Positions 38,701 through 46,534 of a stretch of DNA of 52,828 nucleotides are shown here, piece after piece (the stretch's first letter is position 1; the number at the start of each line of letters is the position of its first letter). Below the pieces are notes generated by a model. The model ran no database searches. It saw only the letters and a program-made list of their open reading frames with translations, and was not told the origin of the DNA. The DNA is from an uncultured bacterium (lineage in GTDB: Bacteria > Verrucomicrobiota > Kiritimatiellia > CAIKKV01 > CAITUY01). The position numbers and the translations under genes were made by a program. The stretch is taken from positions 1-52,828 of the forward strand of contig CAITUY010000027.1 in the NCBI GenBank assembly GCA_903895695.1, read 5' to 3'.

Positions 38701-41353
38701 TCGAGCCCGTCTTTCCGAGAACCTGAATCTGGCCCACGGGCGGGTTGGTAGAGGTCTGCGGATCCTGGGTGAACCGAAGCGCTCGCCCATTGGCCAACCA
38801 GTTCTCGCCATTGTACGAATAGCGTTTGCCCAGTGTGCCGAGTTGATCTTCGATGCCGATGGTGGCGGACTGGCCGGACCCAACTGACACACTATTCTCG
38901 GCAACGTCCTTATAGTTGAACACGATGTCGTTGTTGATCCCGGGCAGAGAGACGCCTTCCTGCAGGATTGCCTGGAAGTTGTACAAAGCGCTCGAATCCG
39001 ACGCGTGCCGGGCATTCATCCAAGTAACCACGACTTTGCGGTTTGGCGCCGTGCCTTGGATACCCATGTATACCGCGGCTGACGCCGCACTCAGATCGAG
39101 ATCATCCCATAATGGGCAGACGATGGCGTTGGGCGATGCCGGATCCGGTACCGCCGCATTGTCACCGGTGGCCGCCCCTGAAGATGCGTCGAAGCCGAGC
39201 AGGCCAAAGGCAGAGACATAGATCGACCGATTCGTGGCGTCGTAAAACAAAAAGTCAAAGGGAAGCGCGTAAGGACCGTTGTTTCCGCTGGCGCTGTTCA
39301 GCGCCGTGTGCCCGTTCGCGACAGGGTCGATCCACGCATAGTCCGCACCTTGCAGGCTATAGTTTCTGCCGATACGCAGCACCACCTGGCGCGTACCGCA
39401 ACCCAGGCCCGCACTGTTCGTGAAACCCACCGTGTCGACGTATGTGCCAGCCGCGAGTGCCGTGGCTGCGACCTGATCCACCGTGGCGGTGACCGCGGCG
39501 CTGGCATGGGCCGTGACGGTTACCTGCGTCGGACTGATCTGCAGCCAGGGCTGGCTGTAGCTCATGTTCCAAACAAGATCATTGGTCGTCGGATTGAAGA
39601 CCGTGTAGACCGTGTTCGACGGCAGGTATGGAGGCACTCCGGGCGCTCCATTCACGACAAACGTACCCGTCGGCGTAGTCCAATCGCCGGCGAACACAAT
39701 GGATCGAATGGCATTCTGCCCCTTTGGCGTGCCCCACCCCGTGCAAAGGTCGTACCCGGTCACGGCGAAGAACTTGCCGGGACTGGTGGGGCTTGTATTG
39801 TCACCCGTCGTCGTGTCATGGAAAGCGGCGGTATAGTTCGCGCCCTTGCCGATCGCATAGAGAGTTGGATTGAGGAAACCGAGCGGTGGAAGCCCGTCCG
39901 CCGCAGCCTCTTGGTTGGCGAGCGCCGTGACTCCGGCCCATAGCGGCGCAGCACAACTGGTTCCGCCGGTTCCCAACTGGTCAGCCCCGTCGGCCCGAAC
40001 GTACACGTTGTCTGCGGTCAGGGCAACGTCCGGCACGTTTCGCATCACTATCGAGCCTTGATTCGAAGCCATGCTGACGCCCTGCTGCCAGCTCGGGATA
40101 GTGTAGTAGGTGCTGATGCCACCGGAACTGCCACTGCCGCCGCCCCAATTCCAAACCTTCTCCGATACCCACGGTCCGCCGGGGCCGCTGGTCGTCAGCG
40201 TCGTGCCCCCGACCTGAGTGACGTTCGGCGAGTCCGAGGGAAATTCGATCACGTCGGTGAACGCGCACGAATCCCCGGTGGCATTGAAGAAGGTCTGACC
40301 CTGCGCGGCCATCTGCTCGAAAATGATTTCACACGCGGGATCAGACAACCCGCCACCCCATGAGCAACTGAGTTGCTTGGCCAAGTTGTCGTTGGCCATA
40401 CGACTGAGAAGGTCCACCCACGGACTCGGGTTGGGTGCCATGTAGACAATGATGCTAGAAACACCCGGCGCCATGGAAGCCACCATCTCGATGTCCAGGC
40501 TCACTTCGATCTCGCCCCCATTGCCGCTTGGAGCGCCCGTGGCGCCATCGATGAGGACGTTTACAAGGGGGATGTTCGGAATGCTCGCCTGGGACTCGTA
40601 ATAAGTAATGTCGCTATTGGCATATCCATCGAACTGCAACAGACCGACCGACTGGCCCGCGCCGGTAAGCGGGGTACCCGGCATGTACGCGGCGCGGAAG
40701 TCACGACCCATGTAATTGCCGCTCGGCCCGGAACCCGTACCAACGTTAGGCGTAACCTGTGCCGTCAGCGCCGCGGGCCGCTTTGTGAACTGCGGATGCG
40801 GCAGCGCATAGTTGTCCAGCCCGCCTATGTGGAGAATGGTCGTCGTTAGGTTAAGCGACGGCTCGGCATCCGGCGCGTAGAAGTTACGATTCTCCCGGGG
40901 ATGCGGGTAGACGCGCATCACCACACTGAAAGCGCGTTCGATGTCAGAAACCGCTGCACTCACGTCCAGTACTAGACGGTTAGGATGTGTGGCCGTCACG
41001 ATGAAGCCCTGCGCCTGTGCATACGCGATGGCGTCCCGATAGTCCTGATCCGTCGCCCCGAATCGTTCCGTGAACTGCGCCGGAGTCAGGTAATGGCGGT
41101 AATCCGGGCTTGACGGGTCGTAAAGACGCCGAAGCAAATCAGCCAAAGCTCCCGGATTACGTGGCGGCAATGAAATGGCCAACGCCAAACGGTTTGTGGC
41201 CGCAAGTCGACCGCTGGATTGCAGCCTCGCTACGGCGGCCGGTACATGACCGGTCAGCGACTGCACGGCGCCCGCAGCCCGTACCCCTGTAGGCACGCAG
41301 GCCGCCAGCAAACTGGCCGCGACCAGAATCCAAGCGTAATACTGCTTGTTCAT
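35774..41353 (-). CDS. Sedolisin (S53) peptidase with beta-rich domains and NHL propeller
   Basis: 1859 residues. The N-terminus has a lipobox-like LLAAC (Cys19) and a possible cut after VRA. Pro-kumamolisin domain (about 40-200), then the peptidase: Glu283 and Asp287 (EVSLD), oxyanion Asp361 (TGDSC), Ser466 (GGTSCAAP), and the C-terminal calcium site (DLCTGWGTP). After it come a beta domain, an Ig-like segment, an MAM/jelly-roll-like region, an NHL propeller of about six blades (about 1433-1708; GNNRVQVW) and TSP3 repeats with a C-terminal beta domain. Sedolisins are usually active at acidic pH after self-removal of the prodomain. It is the first gene of the three-gene protease locus. Confidence 0.92.
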   Translation of the reverse strand: MNKQYYAWILVAASLLAACVPTGVRAAGAVQSLTGHVPAAVARLQSSGRLAATNRLALAISLPPRNPGALADLLRRLYDPSSPDYRHYLTPAQFTERFGATDQDYRDAIAYAQAQGFIVTATHPNRLVLDVSAAVSDIERAFSVVMRVYPHPRENRNFYAPDAEPSLNLTTTILHIGGLDNYALPHPQFTKRPAALTAQVTPNVGTGSGPSGNYMGRDFRAAYMPGTPLTGAGQSVGLLQFDGYANSDITYYESQASIPNIPLVNVLIDGATGAPSGNGGEIEVSLDIEMVASMAPGVSSIIVYMAPNPSPWVDLLSRMANDNLAKQLSCSWGGGLSDPACEIIFEQMAAQGQTFFNATGDSCAFTDVIEFPSDSPNVTQVGGTTLTTSGPGGPWVSEKVWNWGGGSGSSGGISTYYTIPSWQQGVSMASNQGSIVMRNVPDVALTADNVYVRADGADQLGTGGTSCAAPLWAGVTALANQEAAADGLPPLGFLNPTLYAIGKGANYTAAFHDTTTGDNTSPTSPGKFFAVTGYDLCTGWGTPKGQNAIRSIVFAGDWTTPTGTFVVNGAPGVPPYLPSNTVYTVFNPTTNDLVWNMSYSQPWLQISPTQVTVTAHASAAVTATVDQVAATALAAGTYVDTVGFTNSAGLGCGTRQVVLRIGRNYSLQGADYAWIDPVANGHTALNSASGNNGPYALPFDFLFYDATNRSIYVSAFGLLGFDASSGAATGDNAAVPDPASPNAIVCPLWDDLDLSAASAAVYMGIQGTAPNRKVVVTWMNARHASDSSALYNFQAILQEGVSLPGINNDIVFNYKDVAENSVSVGSGQSATIGIEDQLGTLGKRYSYNGENWLANGRALRFTQDPQTSTNPPVGQIQVLGKTGSSVAFEITFSEPVTGLDSSGLVLVNTVPGATLGAIAGGGFRYLVSVDNVAGLGAIQLSVRTGAVQDYNGNPNAFFGPAVFTMPLQGVNFQDDMERGPGAWLASTQQPIQVVTAAWQWGVPTYSLGPTNTPSGSSCWGTVLDGVYSNSMDAWLQMAPMAVGASPTVGFKVWYDFDVLDYGYVEVNCGSGWINVTPSDAFSGTSGGWVPVQVALDDSFYGNRTIRVRFRATSTSGSSGTHAGMYVDDVVVTSYKAPGIWVVGYTPTNGSPGITASIWFTAYNSTTQNLTGVTGTIGSPDPGVSFAGSQVVNYGTMAAGAIATGQPPSSVVLGAPGNFAASTVQLFHSVTLAGIAPSQDVLPFTIDGLVFPPATNLLTVRASGGVVNWLGQPLLGNGGPAACLFQVLYAGANGIPDAPTAAGQATGDDRILFSYDTHQPWGRFGEGAAVPPDQGMFVKTFLYGLPSNAVVFVRAWDAASFDQAVAYGDSSQITLRGQAAQSVDFGSWIVNKPSNYSKDSNGDSIPDGWCVLHGLDPRQPVQKLPTAVTAAAAVTDCSYPNRVAVSSNFVFIADTGNNRVQVWDRMLTNRMSVFGSPSAAEFSSPSGIAVSPDGTRVAVADTLNKRVRMFAINPVSGTLAPLYSFGSNGTDNAQFNAPMAVGFGPTGDLYVADSKAVGLGNNRVQVFGAVNGAFQQAFGSAGSGNGQFGRALGVGVGSDGTLYEADGPNNRVQAFVGGSAFAWAYGSSGSSTGQFNWVWDVQPGLGPLLYVTDMNNNRVQILMRTGGVAVYVGAITNSGSMGRFNLPRSAVPAPDGDVLYVADTYNSRVLRLKVTLDSDGNGIDDAWELYYFGTIGIDPNADPDGDGVSNIGEYRAGTDPLNPDSNGNGVYDGAELAAGSDPNALGGPITVRIESLSLIPPVVSWLADSGDVCRVQWSTNLLGTNWIDTTTVTSTFRGVTNNVFSATNRIQFLRVKKIAP

Positions 41354-41367
41354 AGGGAAAGGTCCCT
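41354..41367 (-). promoter_or_regulatory. Hairpin over the ribosome binding site of the sedolisin gene
   Basis: On the minus strand AGGGA-CCTT-TCCCT ends directly before the ATG, so the purine-rich ribosome binding site is paired with the bases next to the start. A second perfect hairpin (GCGAAGC/GCTTCGC, 41397-41415) lies in the leader. Translational control is possible but unproven. Confidence 0.35.
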
Positions 41368-41744
41368 CAAAACCGACCGGCGACCGCACGCCACGGGCGA
41401 AGCTGTCGGCTTCGCTCATCTGAGTCGCTTTCTTGACTGCCATTGGACAACACCGCGTTGGGTTAGACCAACACTTTAGCCCAGCGCAACGCCCCCTGTC
41501 CCTCCGCCTGGCCAAGGTGTATTCGGCCACTGCGTTGCGCTGAACTTTCTACTTCAAATAATGGGGCTCATTATCAGCCTATTGCGCAGAAACGGCAAGG
41601 GAAAAAGCGCGCCAGACGTGCGGCTCGCGCGCGTTTGCAGTGCTTTCGCCGCCCTTTTGTCTATCCTCGGAACCTCGCCAAACCCAACGCAGAATTGAGA
41701 AAGCAAATTCTGCAGGGCAGACGCATCCAAAGAGCATCGCGAAT
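41368..41744. other. Divergent spacer, left half
   Basis: Space between the sedolisin gene and the palindromic element. Contains the leader hairpin at 41397-41415 and a chance 45-codon frame (41561-41698, plus strand) without a ribosome binding site. I see no RNA gene; no strong promoter is evident on the minus strand. Confidence 0.4.
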
Positions 41745-42019
41745 TGAACCACCCGCTCCGCTGGAGGCACTGAGGCACGGAGGAAGAACACGAAGAGGAG
41801 ACTCAGGAGCTTTCCCTCATCGCGCCCCCGTGCACGCGACAAACCAGTGTTGCGCGAATTTGGCGCAGGGCCGTGCCTTCTATGATGCTGGTTGAGCGCC
41901 TATCGAGGCCATGCCCTGTGCCAACTTCGCGCAACGGCTTCTCGGGAGAAAGGATAGGGAGTAAAGCAAGCGCCGGGTCTTCTCCGTGTTTCCGTGCCTC
42001 CAGCGAAGCGGGTGGTTCA
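41745..42019. repeat. 275-bp nested palindromic element
   Basis: Outer arms 41745-41785 and 41980-42019 (TGAACCACCCGCT.CGCTGG and so on) are inverted near-copies. Inner arms 41849-41871 (GTTGCGCGAATTTGGCGCAG..) and 41913-41935 are also inverted near-copies. It sits in the divergent spacer between the sedolisin and DUF362 genes. No coding role is evident. Confidence 0.8.
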
Positions 42020-42085
42020 GTTTTCGAAACCATATGTGTCTGCCCCGGCGGATTCCGATTGTCCGCTCCCAAACCAATTCGTATC

Positions 42086-43399
42086 ATGCCCTTTATGAAC
42101 AAGTCCAAGGTCGCCATCCTCCGCACAACACCCGCCACCGTGTTGCAGGACTACCATCGGCTGATGAACCTGGCAGGCTACCAGAACGTGATTGCCCGCG
42201 ATCGCGACACGGCGCTGAAGGTGAACATCAGTTGGCACTTCTTCTATCCGGGGAGTTCCACCACCCCCTGGCAACTGGACGGCGTCATCCGCGCCCTGAA
42301 ACGGGACGGCTATGACCCGGCGCTGATCCACGCCTGCCACAACCGCACCGTGGTCATCGACGCCCATCTCGGCGAACGCGAAAACAAGCAGGTGAACGTC
42401 GTCAAGGCCCACGGGTTACGGAATGTCCACCTCTATGAGGGCGACGAGCCGTGGATCAACGTCCGCGACGCCGTGGGGAAACTGGCCGACAAGTTCCTCT
42501 GCCTGAACCAGGTATACCCCGATGGGTTCATGATCCCCAAGCGTTTCATCGGCGAGAACATCATCCACCTGCCGACCGTCAAGACCCACGTCTTCACCAC
42601 CACCACCGGCGCCATGAAGAATGCGTTCGGCGGCCTGCTGAACGAGAAACGCCACTGGACGCACCCCGTCATCCACGAGACGCTCGTGGACCTGCTGATG
42701 ATCCAGAAGGCCATTCATTCCGGGGTGTTCGCGGTGATGGACGGCACGTTTGCCGGCGACGGGCCCGGCCCGCGCTGCATGATGCCGCATGTCAAAAACG
42801 TGATCCTGGCCTCCGCCGACCAGGTCGCCATCGATGCCGTGGCCGCCAGGCTCATGGGGTTCGACCCGCTCAGGGATATCAAGTTCATCCGCCTGGCCCA
42901 CGACCTCGGCCTCGGCTGCGGCGACCCGCGCGAGATCGAATTGGTGGGCGACGTCGATGCCGCCGCCGAGGACTGGCACTTTGTCGGCCCGTTCAAGAAG
43001 ATGACCTTTGCCAGCCGGATGCAGCACAAGATCTACTGGGGCCCCTTGCGCAAACCGCTCGAGTGGTCGCTCAAGACCATCCTGGCGCCCTGGGCCTACA
43101 TTGCCAGCGTCCTGTATCACGACTCGTTCTGGTACCCGACGCATCAGCAACTCGTGCACGACATCCTGCACAGCGACTGGGGCCGGCTGTTCCACAACTG
43201 GGACTCGGTCGCCATCCCGCCCTCGGACCTGGCCGCGCCGGGCTGGACCAACGTGGGCGCCGATCCCGTCGAGTTGAAGAAAGACAGCCTGCGCCTGCTG
43301 CGACAATCCATGCGCATCCTCGCCACGTGCGTCAAAGAGGCGCCCGAATTCAATGCCCGCCGCCGCCGGTTGGCCGCGCGCCCGGGAGCGCCGACGTGA
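42086..43399 (+). CDS. DUF362-domain protein
   Basis: 437 residues from ATG 42086 (ATG 42095 is equally possible; no ribosome binding site helps decide). The sequence follows the DUF362 pattern: KVAILRTTP start, a KVNISWHF segment, IIHLPTVKTHVFTTTTGAMKNAFGG, MDGTFAGDGPGPR, and a SADQVAIDAVAARLMGF stretch. The domain is uncharacterised; some members carry ferredoxin modules, but I see no CxxCxxC cluster here. The stop overlaps the start of the acyl-CoA synthetase gene (GTGA), so the two are translationally coupled and may share a pathway. Confidence 0.9.
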   Translation: MPFMNKSKVAILRTTPATVLQDYHRLMNLAGYQNVIARDRDTALKVNISWHFFYPGSSTTPWQLDGVIRALKRDGYDPALIHACHNRTVVIDAHLGERENKQVNVVKAHGLRNVHLYEGDEPWINVRDAVGKLADKFLCLNQVYPDGFMIPKRFIGENIIHLPTVKTHVFTTTTGAMKNAFGGLLNEKRHWTHPVIHETLVDLLMIQKAIHSGVFAVMDGTFAGDGPGPRCMMPHVKNVILASADQVAIDAVAARLMGFDPLRDIKFIRLAHDLGLGCGDPREIELVGDVDAAAEDWHFVGPFKKMTFASRMQHKIYWGPLRKPLEWSLKTILAPWAYIASVLYHDSFWYPTHQQLVHDILHSDWGRLFHNWDSVAIPPSDLAAPGWTNVGADPVELKKDSLRLLRQSMRILATCVKEAPEFNARRRRLAARPGAPT

Positions 43400-45126
43400 A
43401 GCCCGACAGGGAGCAGTTCCTCGCCGCCCGCGAGAGCCTGCTCGGGGCGGCCAGTCATGACGACGCCTGCGCGAGGTTCCGCTGGCCCGACCTGATCCAG
43501 TTCAACTGGGCGCTGGACTATTTCGACGTCATAGCCGAAACAACCGAGGCCCCGGCCCTGATCTGGGTCGACGAGTCCGGCGCCGAGGTCCGCCGCTCCT
43601 ATCGTGAGATGGCCCGCCGTTCCAGCCAGGTGGCCAACTTTTTCAAGGACGCGGGCTTCGAAAAGTCGGACGCGGTCCTGCTGATGATGTCCAACTCCGT
43701 GGATCTCTATGAGGTGTTCCTCGCGGCGATCAAGGTCTCTGTCGTGATTACCCCCGCGTCGCCGCTGCTGACCGCGGCCGACATTGAGGACCGCATCCGC
43801 CGGGGCAATATCCGCCACATCATCGCCGAGGAAGCATTCGTGGACCGCATCGAGAGCATCGGGGAACGGCTCAAATCCGTGCGCACGCGTATCGTCGTCG
43901 GCGCGCCCCGTCCTGGCTGGATCCCGCTATCGCGGAGCCACGCGCACGGCGAGGTCTTCCGCCCGCCCTTCCCGACTTACGGCACCGACCCCTGCCTGCT
44001 CTATTTCACGTCCGGCACCACGGCGCTCCCGAAGATGGTGCTGCACACCCATACCAGCTACCCGGTCGGTCATCTGCTGACGATGTACTGGATCGGCCTC
44101 AAGCCGGGCGACGTGCACATGAACGTCAGCGCCCCCGGCTGGGCCAAGCACGCGTGGAGCAGCGTCTTTGCGCCCTGGAACGCCGGCGCCACCGTGCTCA
44201 CATTCCACTACGAACGGTTCGATGCGCGCAAGACGCTGGACGTGCTGGAACGGTACCGGGCTACAACCCTGTGCGCGCCGCCCAGTGTCTGGCGCCGGTT
44301 CATGCTGGAGGATCTCGCGCCGCGCCGCTTCGCCCTGCGCGAACTGCTCAGCGCCGGCGAACCGCTGAATCCCGAGATTTCACGCCGCATCCGCGACGCC
44401 ACGGGCGTGACGATCCGTGAAGGCTACGGCCAGACGGAAACCGTCCCGCTTATCGGCACGTTCCCCGGCATGCGCGTCGAGGAAGGCTCCATGGGACGCC
44501 CGGCGCCCGGGTTCCGCGTCCACACCGTGGGGCCGACGCTCCTGCCGCTGGGCCCCGAGCAGGACGGCCAGATCGCCGTGCGGGTCACCCCCGAGCGGCC
44601 GCTCGGGCTCATGAAAGGTTATCGCTGCGACCGCAGCCGCGACGACGACGCCTTCATCGGCGGCTGGTATCTCACCGGCGACGTCGCCCGGGTCGACGCG
44701 AACGGGTACTTCCGGTTCGTCGGCCGCAACGACGATGTCTTCAAAAGCTCCGATTACCGGATCAGCCCCTTCGAGGTCGAAAGCGTGCTCCTCAAGCATC
44801 CGGCCGTGGCCGAGGCGGCGGTTGTGGGCAGCGTTGATGACGTGCGCGGCGTGGTTCCCAAGGCCTTTGTCGCCTTGCGTCCAGGCTATGCGATGACGCC
44901 CGAACTGGCGCTGGACATCTTCCGGTTTTGCCGCCACTCCATGGCGCCCTACAAGCGGCCCCGCCGGATCGAATTCATGGAGGATCTGCTCAAGACGATC
45001 AGCGGCAAGATCAAGCGCGCCGAGCTGCGCCGCTACGACGAGGACCTGCGCCAGCGCGCGATCAAGGCCCCGCTGGAGTTCCAGGAGTCCGATTTCGCCG
45101 CGGACCTCGACCCGGCCCGGACGTAG
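43396..45126 (+). CDS. AMP-forming acyl-CoA synthetase
   Basis: 576 residues of the ANL superfamily. The P-loop motif YFTSGTTALPKMVLHTH, the GYGQTE motif, the hinge YLTGDVARVDANGYF and the C-terminal catalytic lysine in KTISGKIKRAELR are all present. The early segment (WALDYFDV..., REMARRSSQVANFF) is most like medium-chain/xenobiotic acyl-CoA synthetases. The acid substrate is unknown. The start is GTG at 43396, overlapping the DUF362 stop, with GGGAG eight bases upstream. Confidence 0.92.
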   Translation: MKPDREQFLAARESLLGAASHDDACARFRWPDLIQFNWALDYFDVIAETTEAPALIWVDESGAEVRRSYREMARRSSQVANFFKDAGFEKSDAVLLMMSNSVDLYEVFLAAIKVSVVITPASPLLTAADIEDRIRRGNIRHIIAEEAFVDRIESIGERLKSVRTRIVVGAPRPGWIPLSRSHAHGEVFRPPFPTYGTDPCLLYFTSGTTALPKMVLHTHTSYPVGHLLTMYWIGLKPGDVHMNVSAPGWAKHAWSSVFAPWNAGATVLTFHYERFDARKTLDVLERYRATTLCAPPSVWRRFMLEDLAPRRFALRELLSAGEPLNPEISRRIRDATGVTIREGYGQTETVPLIGTFPGMRVEEGSMGRPAPGFRVHTVGPTLLPLGPEQDGQIAVRVTPERPLGLMKGYRCDRSRDDDAFIGGWYLTGDVARVDANGYFRFVGRNDDVFKSSDYRISPFEVESVLLKHPAVAEAAVVGSVDDVRGVVPKAFVALRPGYAMTPELALDIFRFCRHSMAPYKRPRRIEFMEDLLKTISGKIKRAELRRYDEDLRQRAIKAPLEFQESDFAADLDPART

Positions 45127-45277
45127 CAGCCTGTCGGGCTTAGACGCTGCGACAGATTCCAGCCTTCGCTACCGGCGGAGGACCGCCGGCTCCAGTTCGA
45201 TTCTGGGACGTTTTGGAGCCGGCCGTCCCGGCCGGTAGCAGGCGTGGTGCCCTTCGGGGCGTAAGTCCGACGGGTTG
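45127..45277. repeat. Palindromic element between convergent genes
   Basis: Terminal inverted repeats 45127-45142 (CAGCCTGTCGGGCTTA) and 45262-45277 (13 of 16 match). Inside are the perfect hairpins CCGGCGG/CCGCCGG (45172-45189) and CCGGCCG/CGGCCGG (45219-45235), with the outer pair GCTACCGGC/GCCGGTAGC. It fills the gap between the synthetase stop and the convergent 45290 stop and may serve both as transcript end. Confidence 0.75.
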
Positions 45278-45289
45278 CGATCGCCCGCC

Positions 45290-46366
45290 CTACGGACGGC
45301 GGCGCGCTCCGGCCTCTGCTCCGGACACCGCCACGGCTTCAAAGTTCGTCACCGAAACGGTGGCCAGTCGGTCGAACGCGCCTTGTGGGAACCGGTCGTC
45401 CGGCGTGGCAGAGACGGAGAAGAAATTCCCGTTATCAGCGACCAGGCCCCCGTACTTCTTCAGGGCCTTGAGCACCGCCTTCTCCTGCGCCGTCCAGTTG
45501 TCCGGGATCGGGAAATCGGCCCGCAATCTCAAGCGCTGACCCATGGCGGGAACGTCCGGGTTCATCGTGCGGGGGGACGAGGCGAAATGGCGAGCCGGCT
45601 CGATGAACTCGGCGCGCGAATGCCGCACGACGATGCGCAGGGCGTGCTCGATCTCCCCGCGCTGGCATTCGTCATAACGGATCAAGGCCGGGAACATGGG
45701 CAGGCCGGCCGCATCGCCCGATGTCCAGCCGGCGGGCCGGAGTTGGTTGCTGCGGAGATTGAACCGTGCCCCATTGGCGGCCTGCCACTGTGAACCCGCC
45801 AGCCGGGTTGACCAGGTTTCCCAGAAGAAGCCCGTCCCGGGCTGGACGATGATCGCGTGGCGGTCGCCGCCGGCCTGCTTCGTGTCCTGCTGCCAGTCGC
45901 GCAGCGACAAGCCTCCGGTTCCAGCCGGCCACGTTTCGATCGGGAGGTTGTCGGGAATCGGGTACGGCCCCGGATCCGATTCCGCGGCGTACTGGACAAG
46001 GTCGATCGGCACAAGTGGCTGGCTGTCGGGCACCAGCACATAGTTCATTTCGAAGAACACCCGCAACGTTCGGCGGTTGGGAGCCAGATCCGAGTGAATG
46101 CGGGCTATCAGGGCGGCCGAATTGGCGAGGAGCGGCCGGCGGGAAACGTCCTCGTTCCAAGGATTGTCGGCCGGCATGATCTGCAGCGCTGCCACGACGG
46201 CGTCAGCTTCCGGCGTATTGAACAGCAGGGCGCGGGTTACCGTCGGAACAGGCCCCAAGACGCGGCCGGCATGATTGGTGCGCGCGGCGAGAGCCGCTGG
46301 CGGGGCAACGAGCGGCAACAACCCGGCGGAAACGAGCAAACACAGGCGAACGAATCTATCGTGCAC
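45290..46366 (-). CDS. Secreted protein of unknown function
   Basis: 358 residues. Sec signal peptide (cut probably after ALA near residue 27). The mature part has conserved-looking motifs seen in a scattered uncharacterised family: PADNPWNEDVSRR, GDRHAIIVQPGTGFFWETW, GLPMFPALIRYDE, and a C-terminal KKYGGLVADNGNFFSV. Trp and Asp/His positions suggest a carbohydrate- or phosphate-acting fold, but I can assign no function. GTG start at 46366 with GGAGG just before it. The upstream spacer holds MITE-like element copy 2. Confidence 0.8.
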   Translation of the reverse strand: MHDRFVRLCLLVSAGLLPLVAPPAALAARTNHAGRVLGPVPTVTRALLFNTPEADAVVAALQIMPADNPWNEDVSRRPLLANSAALIARIHSDLAPNRRTLRVFFEMNYVLVPDSQPLVPIDLVQYAAESDPGPYPIPDNLPIETWPAGTGGLSLRDWQQDTKQAGGDRHAIIVQPGTGFFWETWSTRLAGSQWQAANGARFNLRSNQLRPAGWTSGDAAGLPMFPALIRYDECQRGEIEHALRIVVRHSRAEFIEPARHFASSPRTMNPDVPAMGQRLRLRADFPIPDNWTAQEKAVLKALKKYGGLVADNGNFFSVSATPDDRFPQGAFDRLATVSVTNFEAVAVSGAEAGARRRP

Positions 46367-46389
46367 GGTCCTCCCCCTTCCTTAGAGAC

Positions 46390-46513
46390 TATCCGAAAAC
46401 CCACCTGCCACAAGGCGCGGAGCCGCTTCCGGCTCCGGCCCTTCGACGGCGCTCAGGGCTGGCCGGCGCGGGAAACCGCGCCGCTCCCAGAAGAGGCAGA
46501 CAGGCTTTCGATA
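46390..46513. repeat. REP/MITE-like palindromic element, copy 2, with a nested 20-bp insertion
   Basis: Inverted ends 46390-46409 (TATCCGAAAACCCACCTGCC) and 46495-46513. The body matches copy 1 at 24243-24344 closely, except that 46441-46460 (CTTCGACGGCGCTCAGGGCT) is extra and is flanked by GGCC on both sides (46437-46440, 46461-46464), while copy 1 has one GGCC. The insert is itself a near palindrome (GCCCT...AGGGC including the flanks). Confidence 0.8.
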
Positions 46514-46534
46514 GGTTCTTAGCCGCCCATCGCT

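Noticed and set aside
41561..41698. 45-codon plus-strand frame before the palindrome
   Set aside because: No ribosome binding site and no recognisable product; probably chance.
41803..42138. Minus-strand frame across the nested palindrome (111 codons)
   Set aside because: It translates the repeat element and has no ribosome binding site or family features.
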